From NCBI GenBank assembly GCA_017622845.1, contig JAGAQJ010000040.1, positions 1-54,900 of the forward strand: a stretch of 54,900 nt of DNA, read 5' to 3'. Positions 7,218 to 17,727 of this stretch are shown piece after piece. The notes beneath the pieces are model-generated. The model was not told where the DNA came from. It was given only the letters and a program-made list of their open reading frames with translations, and searched no databases. Within the stretch, counting starts at the first letter, position 1, and every line of letters starts with the position of its first letter. This stretch comes from Lachnospiraceae bacterium (GTDB lineage: Bacteria > Bacillota > Clostridia > Lachnospirales > Lachnospiraceae). The position numbers and the translations under genes were made by a program.

Positions 7218-8498
7218 ATGAAGAAAGGATACGGACGTTTGACAGCAGCGGTCCTTTGCGCAGCAGTACTTTTTACTGCCTATGACGGGAGAGGCTTTCA
7301 GGAGCCTTCCCGGGTTCAGGCAGCAAAAAAGGACGATTTGAAACAACAAAATGAAGACGATCAGGAGAGGCTTGATGAGATTGATGAGCAGGTCGATGAA
7401 CTGACAGGCGAGCAGGAAGGCATTGACGAGGAGATACAGACGTTAAGTGACCAAATTGCGGAAATCATGGCAAGCATCAGCCTTCTTGAGGAGGAAATTG
7501 AGCAAAAAAAGGCAGAGATTGAACAGGCAAAGCTTGACCTTGCCGAGGCACAGAAAGTAGAGCGCGAGCAGTATGAGAATATGAAGGCGCGCATTAAGGC
7601 AATGTATGAGAACGGCGAAACTTCCTATCTCGATGTCCTTTTCAGCGCTGCTTCCATGCAGGACATGATGAACAAAGCGGATTATGTGGAAAAGATTCAC
7701 GAATATGACCGCAGGATGCTCACAAATTACCAGATTGCAAGACAAAAGGTTGAGGAATTAAAGGAAAACCTCGAGATTGAGGAATCAGAGCTTGAGTCTG
7801 CACAGGAAGGGCTTGAAGAGGAGAGAGACAGCGTAGAGGAAGCAAGGGCTGAACTTGAGGAAATCAGCGCCGACTACGCAGTACAGATTAGCAAGGCAAA
7901 ACAGCAGGCTGAAGTTTACAAATCACAGATTAAGCAGCGGAATGCCCAGATTAAGCAGATTGAGGAGGAAGAACGCAGGGCGGCTGAGGAGGCTGCCAGA
8001 AAAGCTGAGGAGGAGCGCAAAAGAAAAGAAGCCGAGGCGAACAAAAATAATAACAGCAACAGCAGTAATAATAACAGCACTGCTTCCGCAGCGGCGAAGC
8101 CGGCCGGGACAGCAGCAGTTGACAAAGCATCGATTATGGCAGCAAATGGAAGCGCAAAGGGAAAGGAAATCGCGATCTATGCCTGCGGCTTTGTGGGAAA
8201 TCCTTATGTGGCAGGAGGTACAAGCCTTACAAACGGAGCAGACTGTTCCGGTTTTACGCAGTCGGTATTTAAGGCATATGGATACAGCCTTCCCAGAAAT
8301 TCCACTTCCCAGAGAAGCGTAGGCAGGGAGGTCAGCTATGCGGAGGCGGAGCCGGGAGACATTATCTGCTATCCGGGACATGTGGCGATATACATAGGAA
8401 ATGGTAAGATTGTCCATGCAAGCTCTGCCAAGACCGGAATTAAAATCAGCAATGCTTTGTACCGCGATATTTTGTGCGTGCGGAGAGTTGTTTCATAA
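7218..8498 (+). CDS. Secreted coiled-coil NlpC/P60 peptidoglycan endopeptidase
   Basis: A 426-residue cell wall hydrolase. It has a signal peptide, a long Glu/Lys/Gln-rich coiled coil (about residues 40-270) like those of PcsB and CwlO, a low-complexity Asn/Ser and Ala/Pro linker, and a C-terminal NlpC/P60 domain with the expected triad Cys343 (ADCSGFT), His388 (PGHVAIYIG) and His400 (VHASS). The family cleaves stem peptides of peptidoglycan, often at D-Glu-diamino acid bonds. Related coiled-coil hydrolases are activated by FtsEX, which is not in this window. ATG 7218 has AAAGGGG upstream; an in-frame ATG at 7146 overlaps the preceding gene and would hide the signal peptide. Confidence 0.88.
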   Translation: MKKGYGRLTAAVLCAAVLFTAYDGRGFQEPSRVQAAKKDDLKQQNEDDQERLDEIDEQVDELTGEQEGIDEEIQTLSDQIAEIMASISLLEEEIEQKKAEIEQAKLDLAEAQKVEREQYENMKARIKAMYENGETSYLDVLFSAASMQDMMNKADYVEKIHEYDRRMLTNYQIARQKVEELKENLEIEESELESAQEGLEEERDSVEEARAELEEISADYAVQISKAKQQAEVYKSQIKQRNAQIKQIEEEERRAAEEAARKAEEERKRKEAEANKNNNSNSSNNNSTASAAAKPAGTAAVDKASIMAANGSAKGKEIAIYACGFVGNPYVAGGTSLTNGADCSGFTQSVFKAYGYSLPRNSTSQRSVGREVSYAEAEPGDIICYPGHVAIYIGNGKIVHASSAKTGIKISNALYRDILCVRRVVS

Positions 8499-8581
8499 GA
8501 AGACAGTATTTCAAACCGGATCAGACAGGGCTGCCGGAGAGAATATTCAAAAGCTGGAAATACATGCGGCAGAGGCTGCAA

Positions 8582-8613
8582 GCGGTTTAGAGTAAAATCT
8601 AAACCGCATTTTT
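8582..8613 (+). terminator. Terminator after the NlpC/P60 gene
   Basis: A perfect 10-bp stem GCGGTTTAGA (8582-8591) / TCTAAACCGC (8598-8607) is followed by ATTTTT. It separates this operon from the convergent spoIIID gene. Confidence 0.85.
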
Positions 8614-8640
8614 ATGCGCAGACCTGTTTTTCTTTCTGCT

Positions 8641-8898
8641 CTATGCCTCGTGCTGATGGGCATATTTTTCACGGGTAGCAAGTCCCCCTCTGATATGGCG
8701 CTCGGATTTGTTGATATCCAGCACTGTCCGTGCTTGTTTGGCGAGCGTAGGATTGACCTGCATAAGTCGTGATGTGACATCTTTATGTACAGTAGACTTG
8801 CTGACACCAAATGCCTTGGCAGTCTGTCTTACAGTGGCGTTATTGTCAATAATATAGACAGCAATATTGATGGCTCTTTCCTCAATATAATCCTTCAT
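8641..8898 (-). CDS. spoIIID: Stage III sporulation regulator SpoIIID
   Basis: An 85-residue protein matching SpoIIID closely: N-terminal DYIEERAINIAVYIID, then the helix-turn-helix VRQTAKAFGVSKSTVHKDVT (about residues 23-42), and a basic tail. SpoIIID is a mother-cell transcription factor acting between sigma-E and sigma-K during endospore formation. Its presence says the organism belongs to a spore-forming lineage. AGAAGGAG lies upstream of the start. A sigma-E-like -10 sequence lies further upstream. Confidence 0.95.
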   Translation of the reverse strand: MKDYIEERAINIAVYIIDNNATVRQTAKAFGVSKSTVHKDVTSRLMQVNPTLAKQARTVLDINKSERHIRGGLATREKYAHQHEA

Positions 8899-8935
8899 AA
8901 TCTGAAAAAGGGTTCTCCTTCTGAATCATTTGTAC

Positions 8936-8966
8936 ATTCTATGAAACAGGTTGAAAGATTATGAGT
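8936..8966 (-). promoter_or_regulatory. Possible sigma-E promoter of spoIIID
   Basis: On the minus strand, CATAGAAT (8936-8943) differs by one base from the sigma-E -10 consensus CATACAAT, and TCATAAT lies about 14 bp upstream at a -35-like position. In Bacillus subtilis spoIIID is sigma-E dependent. Confidence 0.4.
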
Positions 8967-9029
8967 AGCAGTTCAGGGGATACTTTTTTGTGTTTTAGAA
9001 TTTATTTATAAATAATTAGAAAAAGATTG

Positions 9030-9058
9030 TTGACAATAAAATCTGAAAGTAGTAATTT
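9030..9058 (+). promoter_or_regulatory. Heat-shock operon promoter
   Basis: TTGACA (9030-9035), 17 bp, TAATTT (9053-9058), just upstream of the CIRCE operator. The predicted start falls close to the operator, so HrcA binding would block initiation. Confidence 0.6.
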
Positions 9059-9072
9059 AATATATGTAAATA

Positions 9073-9099
9073 TTAGCACTCCATCAAAACGAGTGCTAA
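9073..9099. promoter_or_regulatory. CIRCE operator (HrcA binding site)
   Basis: A perfect match to the CIRCE element: TTAGCACTC (9073-9081), 9-bp spacer, GAGTGCTAA (9091-9099). HrcA binds it and represses the operon until heat or unfolded protein inactivates HrcA. Confidence 0.97.
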
Positions 9100-9143
9100 T
9101 AAAACAAAAGGAATGACTTTATAGCGGAAAGGAGCGTGGCAGG

Positions 9144-10205
9144 TTGGATTTAGATGAGCGAAAGCTGAAGATATTGCAGGCGATTATCCGCAATTACCTT
9201 GAGACAGGAGAGCCGGTCGGAAGCAGAACGATTTCGAAGTATACGGACTTAAACCTAAGCTCTGCTACGATCCGGAATGAAATGTCAGACCTTGAGGAGC
9301 TTGGCTATATCATACAGCCGCATACCTCGGCAGGCCGGATTCCATCCGACAAGGGCTACCGCTTATATGTGGATCAGATGATGCTTGAGAAGGAGGAACA
9401 GCTCAGTCAGGCGACACAGGAAGTAAAGGAAATGCAGAAGATACTTCTTGACCGCGAGGATAAGATGGAGTCGGTCCTCAAACAGATGGCAAAGATGTTA
9501 GCGGCAAATACGAACTATGCCACCATGATATCTGCTCCGCAGGTGAGAGGAAATAAGCTCAAGTTCATACAGCTTTCGAGAGTGGATACAAGACAGCTTC
9601 TCACAACGATTGTCGTTGAGGGAAATGTGATTAAGAATAACATGATAGCCGTTGCCGGGGCGATTGACGATGAGACGCTTTTGAAGCTGAATATTTTACT
9701 CAACACCAATTTAAACGGACTTCCGATAGAAGAAATCAATCTGGCAATGATAGCAAAGCTTAAGCAGCAGGCAGGCGTACATGCAGGAGTGATAGCGGAT
9801 GTGATGGATGCAGTGGCAGCAGTGATTAAGGAGGACGAGGACATCGAAATCTACACAAGCGGAGCCAACAACATTTTCAAGTATCCGGAGCTTGCGGATA
9901 ACCAAAGAGCCAGCGAACTGATTACAACCTTTGAGGAGAAGCAGTTATTGACAGAGCTTGTGCAGGATACCCTTACAGACGAGACAGGAACAGGCATTCA
10001 GGTTTACATCGGAAGTGAGACGCCGGTTCAGACTATGAAGGACTGCAGTGTTGTGACAGCTACCTATGAGTTAGAGGAGGGAATGAAGGGAACCATTGGA
10101 ATTATCGGTCCCAGACGTATGGATTATGACAAGGTAATCAGTACCCTGAAAACGTTAAAAAGTCAGCTCGATACAATTTATAAAAAAGAGGATGAGCAGA
10201 CTTGA
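9144..10205 (+). CDS. hrcA: Heat-inducible transcription repressor HrcA
   Basis: The 353-residue protein has the HrcA N-terminal winged helix (ERKLKILQAIIRNYLETGEPVG, SATIRNEMSDLEELGYI, HTSAGRIPSDKGYRLYVD) followed by the dimerisation/GAF-like part. It is the first gene of the operon it controls through the CIRCE site 45 bp upstream, so it is autoregulated. The start is TTG at 9144, with GGAAAGGAG nine bases upstream; no better ATG exists. Confidence 0.97.
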   Translation: MDLDERKLKILQAIIRNYLETGEPVGSRTISKYTDLNLSSATIRNEMSDLEELGYIIQPHTSAGRIPSDKGYRLYVDQMMLEKEEQLSQATQEVKEMQKILLDREDKMESVLKQMAKMLAANTNYATMISAPQVRGNKLKFIQLSRVDTRQLLTTIVVEGNVIKNNMIAVAGAIDDETLLKLNILLNTNLNGLPIEEINLAMIAKLKQQAGVHAGVIADVMDAVAAVIKEDEDIEIYTSGANNIFKYPELADNQRASELITTFEEKQLLTELVQDTLTDETGTGIQVYIGSETPVQTMKDCSVVTATYELEEGMKGTIGIIGPRRMDYDKVISTLKTLKSQLDTIYKKEDEQT

Positions 10206-10216
10206 TATAGAAGCCG

Positions 10217-10243
10217 GTAACTATGAAGGTACTGAATAGTTAC
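10217..10243. repeat. 27-bp interspersed palindromic repeat, copy 2
   Basis: Perfect arms GTAACTAT and ATAGTTAC surround GAAGGTACTGA. It is identical to the copy at 45051-45077. It sits between hrcA and grpE in the heat-shock operon, where the RNA hairpin could affect processing or stability of the mRNA. Confidence 0.75.
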
Positions 10244-10272
10244 AAAGCATGATTAATTCAGAAAGGAAACGA

Positions 10273-10896
10273 GTGAGAGTGGAAGAAAAAGAATTAGATG
10301 AACAAATCGTGGAAGATACAGATTCAGAAGAAAGCTCAGAACCCGGGACAAATGAAGCTGCCGACAGCGGGGAACAGAACGCTGACGCTGAGACAGAGGG
10401 GGCTGAGAGCAATAAAAAAAAGAAGCCTTTCTTAGGAAAAGACAAAAAGGAAAAGGCAAATAAGCTTCAGGAGAAGGTCGATGAGCTGGAGGATAAGGTA
10501 AAACGCCAGATGGCGGAGTTTGACAATTTCAGGAAGCGTTCCGAAAAGGAAAAATCAGCAATGTTTGAAACCGGAGCAAAGAGTGTTGTGGAGAAGATTC
10601 TTCCGGTAGTGGATAATTTCGAGAGAGGTCTTGCAGGACTTTCCGAGGAAGAGATGAAGCAGCCCTTTGCAGAAGGAATGAACATGGTATATAAGCAGCT
10701 GATTACAGAGCTTGAAAAGCTCGAGGTAAAGCCCATTGAGGCAGTCGGCTGTGAGTTCAATCCGGAGCTTCACAATGCAGTCATGCAGGTGGAAAGCGAT
10801 GAGTATGAGTCAGGAATCATTGCCCAGGAGCTTCAAAAGGGTTATACCTACCGTGACAGCGTGGTAAGACACAGCATGGTAGCGGTAGTGCAGTAA
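10273..10896 (+). CDS. grpE: Nucleotide exchange factor GrpE
   Basis: A 207-residue GrpE. The acidic, disordered N-terminus (Glu/Asp/Ser-rich) and a basic stretch KKKKPFLGKDKKEK lead into the long coiled coil with AEFDNFRKRSEKEK and the beta domain containing FNPELHNAVMQVES and GYTYRDSVVRHSMVAV. GrpE releases ADP from DnaK. GTG 10273 is preferred because AAAGGAAA lies just upstream; an in-frame ATG at 10249 lacks a ribosome site and abuts the palindromic repeat. Confidence 0.93.
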   Translation: MRVEEKELDEQIVEDTDSEESSEPGTNEAADSGEQNADAETEGAESNKKKKPFLGKDKKEKANKLQEKVDELEDKVKRQMAEFDNFRKRSEKEKSAMFETGAKSVVEKILPVVDNFERGLAGLSEEEMKQPFAEGMNMVYKQLITELEKLEVKPIEAVGCEFNPELHNAVMQVESDEYESGIIAQELQKGYTYRDSVVRHSMVAVVQ

Positions 10897-12822
<1,926 letters not shown>

Positions 12823-12840
12823 AGCTCAGAAAATAGAGTA

Positions 12841-12871
12841 ATGACTTGTAGCTGAAATGGCTGCAAGTCAT
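12841..12871 (+). terminator. Hairpin between dnaK and dnaJ
   Basis: A 12-bp stem with one G-U pair: ATGACTTGTAGC (12841-12852) / GCTGCAAGTCAT (12860-12871). It lacks a good T-run, so it may be a partial attenuator or an mRNA-stabilising 3' end that keeps DnaK above DnaJ levels. Confidence 0.45.
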
Positions 12872-12898
12872 TCGATTTCAATGAGAGGAAAATGAAAA

Positions 12899-14077
12899 AT
12901 GGCAGAGCAGAAGAGAGATTATTATGAGGTGTTAGGCGTTGAGCGCGGCGCAGATGATGCCAGCATTAAGAAAGCATACAGACAGCTTGCCAAGAAATAT
13001 CATCCGGATATGAATCCGGGTGATGCTGAGGCTGAGAAGAAATTTAAGGAAGCATCAGAGGCCTATGCCGTATTAAGTGATCCGGACAAGAGACGTCAGT
13101 ATGATCAGTTTGGACATTCCGCATTTGAGGGCGGCGGTGCAGGCGGATTCGGCGGATTTGATTTTGGCGGAGCTGATTTCTCTGATATCTTTGGCGATAT
13201 TTTTGGTGATTTCTTTGGCGGCGGCAGAAGCAGCGGCGCGAGAAATAATGGCCCTATGAAGGGCGCAAATATCCGCACCAGTGTGCGCGTTTCCTTTGAG
13301 GAAGCTGTTTTCGGCGTAGAAAAAGAGCTGGAGCTGAATCTGAAGGATACCTGTAAAACCTGTAACGGCAACGGAGCCAAGCCGGGTACTTCACCGGAGA
13401 CCTGCCACCGCTGCGGCGGACGCGGTCAGGTTGTCACACAGAGCAAGACACCGTTCGGCGTTATCAGAAATGCACAGGTATGCCCTGACTGCGGCGGTTC
13501 CGGCAAGACTGTAAAAGAGAAGTGCCCTGACTGTCATGGAAGCGGTTATATCTCAAGCAGAAAGAAGATACAAGTGTCGATTCCAGCCGGTATCGACAAC
13601 GGACAGAGCGTCCGCATCAGAGACAAGGGCGAACCGGGTGTTAACGGAGGACCAAGAGGCGACTTGCTTGTTGAGGTAGTCGTTGACAGACATCCTATTT
13701 TCCAGAGACAGGATATGAATATCTTTTCTACTGTCCCTGTTTCTTTTGCAGTGGCAGCACTCGGCGGCGAAGTACTGATTGATACGGTAGACGGCAAGGT
13801 TGTCTATGATGTAAAAGCAGGCACACAGACTGACACGCGTGTCAGACTGCGCGGAAAGGGTGTTCCTTCTCTCAGAAATAAGGATATCCGCGGAGACCAC
13901 TATGTAACACTTGTTGTTCAGGTGCCGGATAAGCTTTCCGGCGAGGCAAAGGAGCTTCTCCGGCAGTTTGACAAAGAGACGGGAAACAGCTTAGAGGCTG
14001 TGAAAAAAATGGAATCCAATGACTCGGGCGGCGAGGAGAAGAAGAAGGAAAAGAAGTTTAAGAATCCTTTTAAATAA
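12899..14077 (+). CDS. dnaJ: Co-chaperone DnaJ (Hsp40)
   Basis: A complete class I DnaJ of 392 residues. It has a J domain with the HPD motif ([10 protein letters not shown]), a Gly/Phe-rich linker ([13 protein letters not shown]), four zinc motifs of CxxCxGxG form ([32 protein letters not shown]) and the C-terminal substrate domains. The Lys/Glu-rich tail ([14 protein letters not shown]) is longer than usual. It stimulates DnaK ATPase and delivers substrates. GAGAGGAAAATGAAA gives the ribosome site. Last gene of the heat-shock operon. Confidence 0.97.
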   Translation: MAEQKRDYYEVLGVERGADDASIKKAYRQLAKKYHPDMNPGDAEAEKKFKEASEAYAVLSDPDKRRQYDQFGHSAFEGGGAGGFGGFDFGGADFSDIFGDIFGDFFGGGRSSGARNNGPMKGANIRTSVRVSFEEAVFGVEKELELNLKDTCKTCNGNGAKPGTSPETCHRCGGRGQVVTQSKTPFGVIRNAQVCPDCGGSGKTVKEKCPDCHGSGYISSRKKIQVSIPAGIDNGQSVRIRDKGEPGVNGGPRGDLLVEVVVDRHPIFQRQDMNIFSTVPVSFAVAALGGEVLIDTVDGKVVYDVKAGTQTDTRVRLRGKGVPSLRNKDIRGDHYVTLVVQVPDKLSGEAKELLRQFDKETGNSLEAVKKMESNDSGGEEKKKEKKFKNPFK

Positions 14078-14087
14078 AATGAAACTG

Positions 14088-14147
14088 ATACCATAACACA
14101 TCGCAAACGGCAGAAACACGAAACCTGCAGTGTGTTGTGGTATTTTT
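14088..14147 (+). terminator. Terminator of the heat-shock operon
   Basis: A 13-bp stem ATACCATAACACA (14088-14100) / TGTGTTGTGGTAT (14131-14143), with one wobble and a small inner GCAG/CTGC hairpin in the loop, followed by TTTT. Confidence 0.75.
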
Positions 14148-14241
14148 ATGGTTAAAAAGCAGCACACATTCCCCTGTACACTGATGCTAATCGTGTTGTA
14201 TAATAAGCAAAATGATAAAGTGAGATTATGGAGGCCGGCGT

Positions 14242-14544
14242 ATGTGTTTTGTCTGTGAGAGAATTAGTATGATTCAAGAGGGAAACAACCCATACTTTGT
14301 GAAGGAATTGGAGACAGGATATGTTGTGATCGGAGATTATCAGCATTTCAAAGGTTATACTTTATTTCTTTGCAAAGAGCATAAGACAGAGTTGTTTCAG
14401 TTAGACTACTCAACAAAAATGAAGTTTTTGGAGGAGATGTCGGTCGTAGCAGAGGCTGTGGCGAAAGCCTTTGACGCTGAAAAAATGAAAGAAAAGTTAT
14501 TGAAAGAGTTGGAAAAATGTGTCTCAAAGAGGCGCAGCGAGTAG
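14242..14544 (+). CDS. HIT-family-like protein lacking the histidine triad
   Basis: The 100-residue product resembles the N-terminal half of histidine triad nucleotide-binding proteins (CFVCERI zinc-knuckle-like start, NPYFVKELETGYVVIGDYQ, FKGYTLFLCKEHKTELFQLD, MKFLEEMSVVAEAVAKAF). In full-length relatives a segment with the HxHxH catalytic triad follows; here the frame instead runs into a Lys/Glu-rich tail and stops, and I find no triad in the next bases in any frame. It is probably a decayed or truncated gene, though the intact reading frame leaves a noncatalytic role possible. A TATAAT at 14199-14204 may drive it, with a poor -35. Confidence 0.6.
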   Translation: MCFVCERISMIQEGNNPYFVKELETGYVVIGDYQHFKGYTLFLCKEHKTELFQLDYSTKMKFLEEMSVVAEAVAKAFDAEKMKEKLLKELEKCVSKRRSE

Positions 14545-14569
14545 TGGAGAAGGGAATTTCCCTGCTCAA

Positions 14570-14597
14570 TTGTTAAGATTTTGCGTCAGGTTATAAT
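14570..14597 (+). promoter_or_regulatory. Predicted promoter of prmA
   Basis: TTGTTA (14570-14575), a 16-bp spacer and a perfect TATAAT (14592-14597). The start would lie within a few bases of the ribosome site, so the mRNA is nearly leaderless if ATG 14604 or 14613 is used; another promoter further upstream is also possible. Confidence 0.45.
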
Positions 14598-14612
14598 GAA
14601 AGGATGAAACAG

Positions 14613-15581
14613 ATGAAGTGGAAAAAATTTACAATTAAGACCATTACAGAGGCGGAGGACATTATCATAAGCACACTCTATGATATCGGGCTGGAAGGAG
14701 CGCAGATTGAGGATAAGGTGCCTTTGACTCCGCTTGAAAAGGAGCAGATGTTTGTGGATATCCTGCCGGACGGACCGGAGGATGACGGTATTGCATACCT
14801 GAGCTTTTTTGTGGAGGAGAGCGAAGAGAACCCGGTAGATGCAGAGGAGATGGTTCAAAATATCAACAGAGAACTTGATGAACTACGTAACTTTATGGAA
14901 GTAGGCGAAGGGACGGTTATGGTATCGGAAACAGAGGATATTGACTGGATTAATAACTGGAAGCAGTTTTTCCATCAGTTTTATATTGATGACCTGCTTG
15001 TGATTCCTTCATGGGAGGAGGTAAAGCCGGAGGATAAGGACAAAATGATTCTTCATATCGATCCGGGTACAGCTTTCGGTACCGGAATGCACGAGACAAC
15101 ACAGCTTTGCATCAGACAGCTCAAAAAGCATATTACTCCTGAGACAGAGCTTCTTGATGTGGGAACGGGAAGCGGTATCCTGGCGATTCTTTCTTTGATG
15201 TATGGTATCAAGCATGCAGTCGGTACAGACCTTGACCCATGTGCAGTGGAGGCAGTGCATGAAAATATGGAAGCAAACCACATTGCACCGGAGAGCTTTG
15301 AGATGATGATTGGAAATATTATCACGGATAAGGCAGTGCAGGATAAAGCCGGCTATGAGAAATATGACATTGTTGTCGCAAATATTCTGGCAGATGTGCT
15401 TGTGCCTCTGACACCGGTGATTGTGAATCAGCTCAAACCGGGCGGTGTGTATATTACATCAGGAATTATTGACAATAAGGAACAGACTGTGCGTGATGCG
15501 GTTGAGGCAGCAGGAATGGAGGTTCTTGAAGTCACTTATCAGGGAGAATGGGTGAGCGTGACGGCAAGAAAGCCGGAGTGA
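14613..15581 (+). CDS. prmA: Ribosomal protein L11 methyltransferase PrmA
   Basis: A 322-residue PrmA with an N-terminal L11-recognition domain (MKWKKFTIKTITEAEDIIIS) and a C-terminal Rossmann methyltransferase fold. SAM motif I is LDVGTGSGILAI, preceded by the family signature PGTAFGTGMHETTQLC, and VVANILADVLVPL corresponds to motif IV. PrmA trimethylates L11 of the large ribosomal subunit. ATG 14613 is preferred because AAAGG lies nine bases upstream; ATG 14604 is nearly on top of that site. rsmE follows 13 bp downstream, as in many Firmicutes. Confidence 0.95.
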   Translation: MKWKKFTIKTITEAEDIIISTLYDIGLEGAQIEDKVPLTPLEKEQMFVDILPDGPEDDGIAYLSFFVEESEENPVDAEEMVQNINRELDELRNFMEVGEGTVMVSETEDIDWINNWKQFFHQFYIDDLLVIPSWEEVKPEDKDKMILHIDPGTAFGTGMHETTQLCIRQLKKHITPETELLDVGTGSGILAILSLMYGIKHAVGTDLDPCAVEAVHENMEANHIAPESFEMMIGNIITDKAVQDKAGYEKYDIVVANILADVLVPLTPVIVNQLKPGGVYITSGIIDNKEQTVRDAVEAAGMEVLEVTYQGEWVSVTARKPE

Positions 15582-15594
15582 GGAGGACATGCAG

Positions 15595-16353
15595 ATGTAC
15601 CATTTTTTTGTAGAGCCGGATCAGATTTCTGACAAGAGTGTCATAATTACAGGAGATGATGTAAACCATATCAGGAATGTCATACGCTTAAAGCCGGGAG
15701 ATGAAATCAGCATCAGCAACGGCATGGACGGCAGGGATTACCGATGCGGAATAGAATCCATTACAGACACAGAAGTTCTCTGCCGCCTTCGTTTTATTAA
15801 GGAGGACGGTGTTGAACTTCCGGCAAAGGTTTATGTTTTTCAAGGACTGCCCAAGGGCGACAAGATGGAGCTTATCATTCAAAAGCTGGTAGAGCTTGGT
15901 GCTTATGAAATCATTCCTGTCGCCATGAAGCGCTGTGTCGTAAAGCTCGACGATAAAAAGGCAAAATCGAAAATTGCGCGCTGGCAGGGCATTTCCGAGG
16001 CTGCAGCGAAGCAGAGCAAGCGCGGTGTGGTGCCGCAGATTCATGAAGTAATGGCTTACCGTGAAGCCTTGGAGTATGCGGCAGGCATGGATGTCAAGCT
16101 TGTCCCTTATGAGATGGAGGAGAGCCTGGACGGCGCTTCGGGCATGGCAGGAACAAAGCGGATTATCGAGGATATTGCAAAAGGACAGTCCATCGCAGTT
16201 TTTATCGGGCCGGAAGGCGGCTTTGAGGACAGCGAAATTCAAGCTGCAGTGGAACACGGCATGCAGCCGATTACATTGGGAAAACGAATCTTAAGAACTG
16301 AGACAGCAGGAATGACAGTGATGTCATGGATTATGTATCAGTTGGAGGAGTAA
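15595..16353 (+). CDS. rsmE: 16S rRNA m3U1498 methyltransferase RsmE
   Basis: A 252-residue SPOUT-class methyltransferase with an N-terminal PUA-like domain (MYHFFVEPDQI, ITGDDVNHIRNVIRLKPGDE) and the knotted SAM domain with IGPEGGFEDSEI and LGKRILRTETA. It methylates U1498 of 16S rRNA at N3. AGGAGG lies 8 nt before ATG 15595; ATG 15589 would leave only 2 nt. Cotranscribed with prmA; the next gene begins 4 bp after its stop. Confidence 0.95.
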   Translation: MYHFFVEPDQISDKSVIITGDDVNHIRNVIRLKPGDEISISNGMDGRDYRCGIESITDTEVLCRLRFIKEDGVELPAKVYVFQGLPKGDKMELIIQKLVELGAYEIIPVAMKRCVVKLDDKKAKSKIARWQGISEAAAKQSKRGVVPQIHEVMAYREALEYAAGMDVKLVPYEMEESLDGASGMAGTKRIIEDIAKGQSIAVFIGPEGGFEDSEIQAAVEHGMQPITLGKRILRTETAGMTVMSWIMYQLEE

Positions 16354-16357
16354 GAAA

Positions 16358-17041
16358 GTGGCAGGCAGTTTATTGAAAACAACTCAGAATACCAGAGATT
16401 TAGGCGGATATCGGACGAAGGATGGTGCCTTTACGAAGGAAAAAGCGATTCTTCGCAGTGATGTTCAAAATTTCCCCAGTGAGGAGGATTTTGAATATTT
16501 GAAAACATATGGAATTACGACCATTATTGATATGCGCGGCAAGGATGAAGTAGAGAGAAAGCCAAGTGGTTTTGCAGGAAAAGACGGCTTTCATTATTTT
16601 AATTTTCCGATAAACGAGGGAAGCGGCGTGCCGGAGTCGGTGGAAGCGGTTCCTGAAAGTTATATGGATATAGCAGCAGCCCGGGCAATGCCGGAGGTGT
16701 TTCGATGCATTGCGAATGCTGCATCGGGCGTTATGTTCAACTGCACTGCTGGAAAGGATAGAACGGGTGTGGTATCCGCAATTTTGTTATATCATGCAGG
16801 TGTGAGTGACAGGGATATTATAGAGAACTATGTATTGACAAAGGAATATGGAAGGGAACGGTTAGAACTGGTGCACAGGAATTTTCCGGAGCTTGATATG
16901 AATATTGTCACACCATGTAAAATGTTTATGGAAGAATTTCTCAGAAGGTTCAGGGAGAAATATGGTGATACAGAACAGTATTTTATGACGATAGGTCTGC
17001 ATGATGAGGAAATCCGATGGATTCGGGAAAAGCTGTCATAA
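16358..17041 (+). CDS. Tyrosine/dual-specificity phosphatase-like protein
   Basis: A 227-residue protein with the fold signatures of bacterial Y_phosphatase3-type enzymes: N-terminal NTRDLGGYRT, central IIDMRGKDEVERKP and the P-loop NCTAGKDRTG with nucleophile Cys129. The residue before the cysteine, normally His (HCxxGKDR), is Asn128, which may raise the cysteine pKa and alter activity. The target may be a protein, phosphoinositide or nucleotide. The start is GTG, 9 nt after GGAGG that overlaps the end of rsmE. It is the third gene of the prmA transcript and ends at a very strong terminator. Confidence 0.82.
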   Translation: MAGSLLKTTQNTRDLGGYRTKDGAFTKEKAILRSDVQNFPSEEDFEYLKTYGITTIIDMRGKDEVERKPSGFAGKDGFHYFNFPINEGSGVPESVEAVPESYMDIAAARAMPEVFRCIANAASGVMFNCTAGKDRTGVVSAILLYHAGVSDRDIIENYVLTKEYGRERLELVHRNFPELDMNIVTPCKMFMEEFLRRFREKYGDTEQYFMTIGLHDEEIRWIREKLS

Positions 17042-17086
17042 AATGCTTCTGGTGTATCTGGCGCCGTTTTATTAGAATATGTGATC

Positions 17087-17140
17087 GGGGCTGCTGCACA
17101 ATGATTCTTCAATCATTGTGCAGCAGCCCCTTTGATTTTT
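17087..17140 (+). terminator. Very strong terminator ending the prmA operon
   Basis: A perfect 20-bp stem (17087-17106 with 17111-17130; outer part GGGGCTGCTGCACAATG) closed by a CTTC tetraloop, followed by TTTGATTTTT. It marks the boundary between host-like sequence and the AT-rich island. Confidence 0.92.
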
Positions 17141-17727
17141 CCGGACCGATAAAAAATGTTTAATGTAATAAAAGTACAAAAAGGAAGTATTAGGTGTAAA
17201 AAATTCATTTTCCTTAAAAATTGAGTTATTTTTACACTATTTTACAATTATTGTTATAAAAAATAATTTTTTGCAACTTTGTGATATATAATAATTTTAC
17301 AACTACTATTATAAAGTTAATTAACAAGTCCCTGTTGCTACAGCACATTCATAATTATTTATTATGCTTTTCTCTCATTGAAAAACATATGTTTACTTAG
17401 CTTTTATATTTCTTGTTTCTGTTCAGCAGATTGTGTTGTATTTATTATATTATATTGTGTGCTACGTTGGTTATTTCAGCATTTTCACCAATTGAGTGCA
17501 CAAATAAGAAGTTAAATGATATGGAAAAGAAAGTTTGCTAATTAGTAAGTGTTGTTTTTGTAATAATAAATTTGGTGTCATTTTGGGTATCTACGTGCTG
17601 GGAAATGTAATTATATGCGAAAGCAACTTGCAGTGAATTGTTATTGGTGGCGTCTGGTTTTTAGATATTAAGCTGATAGCGGCAAATAATTCTCTTAATA
17701 CTATAAGAAAATGATGATTATAAAACT
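17141..17727. other. AT-rich gene-free stretch at the island edge
   Basis: About 590 bp without a convincing gene on either strand. It is much richer in A and T than the preceding operon, with runs such as TTTTTTGCAAC and TATATAATAATT. A TATAAT near 17288 lacks a well-placed -35. It may hold the remains of the island's original promoter region, or of genes lost when the adjacent IS3-type element inserted and decayed. Confidence 0.4.

Noticed and set aside
7361-8125. Minus-strand frames rich in Ser and Leu
   Set aside because: They mirror the Glu/Lys-rich coiled coil of the NlpC/P60 gene and have no start signals; they are antisense shadows.
17141-17727. Possible replication origin in the AT-rich stretch
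   Set aside because: No DnaA-box cluster or origin-type gene was seen; AT-richness matches the adjoining foreign island.
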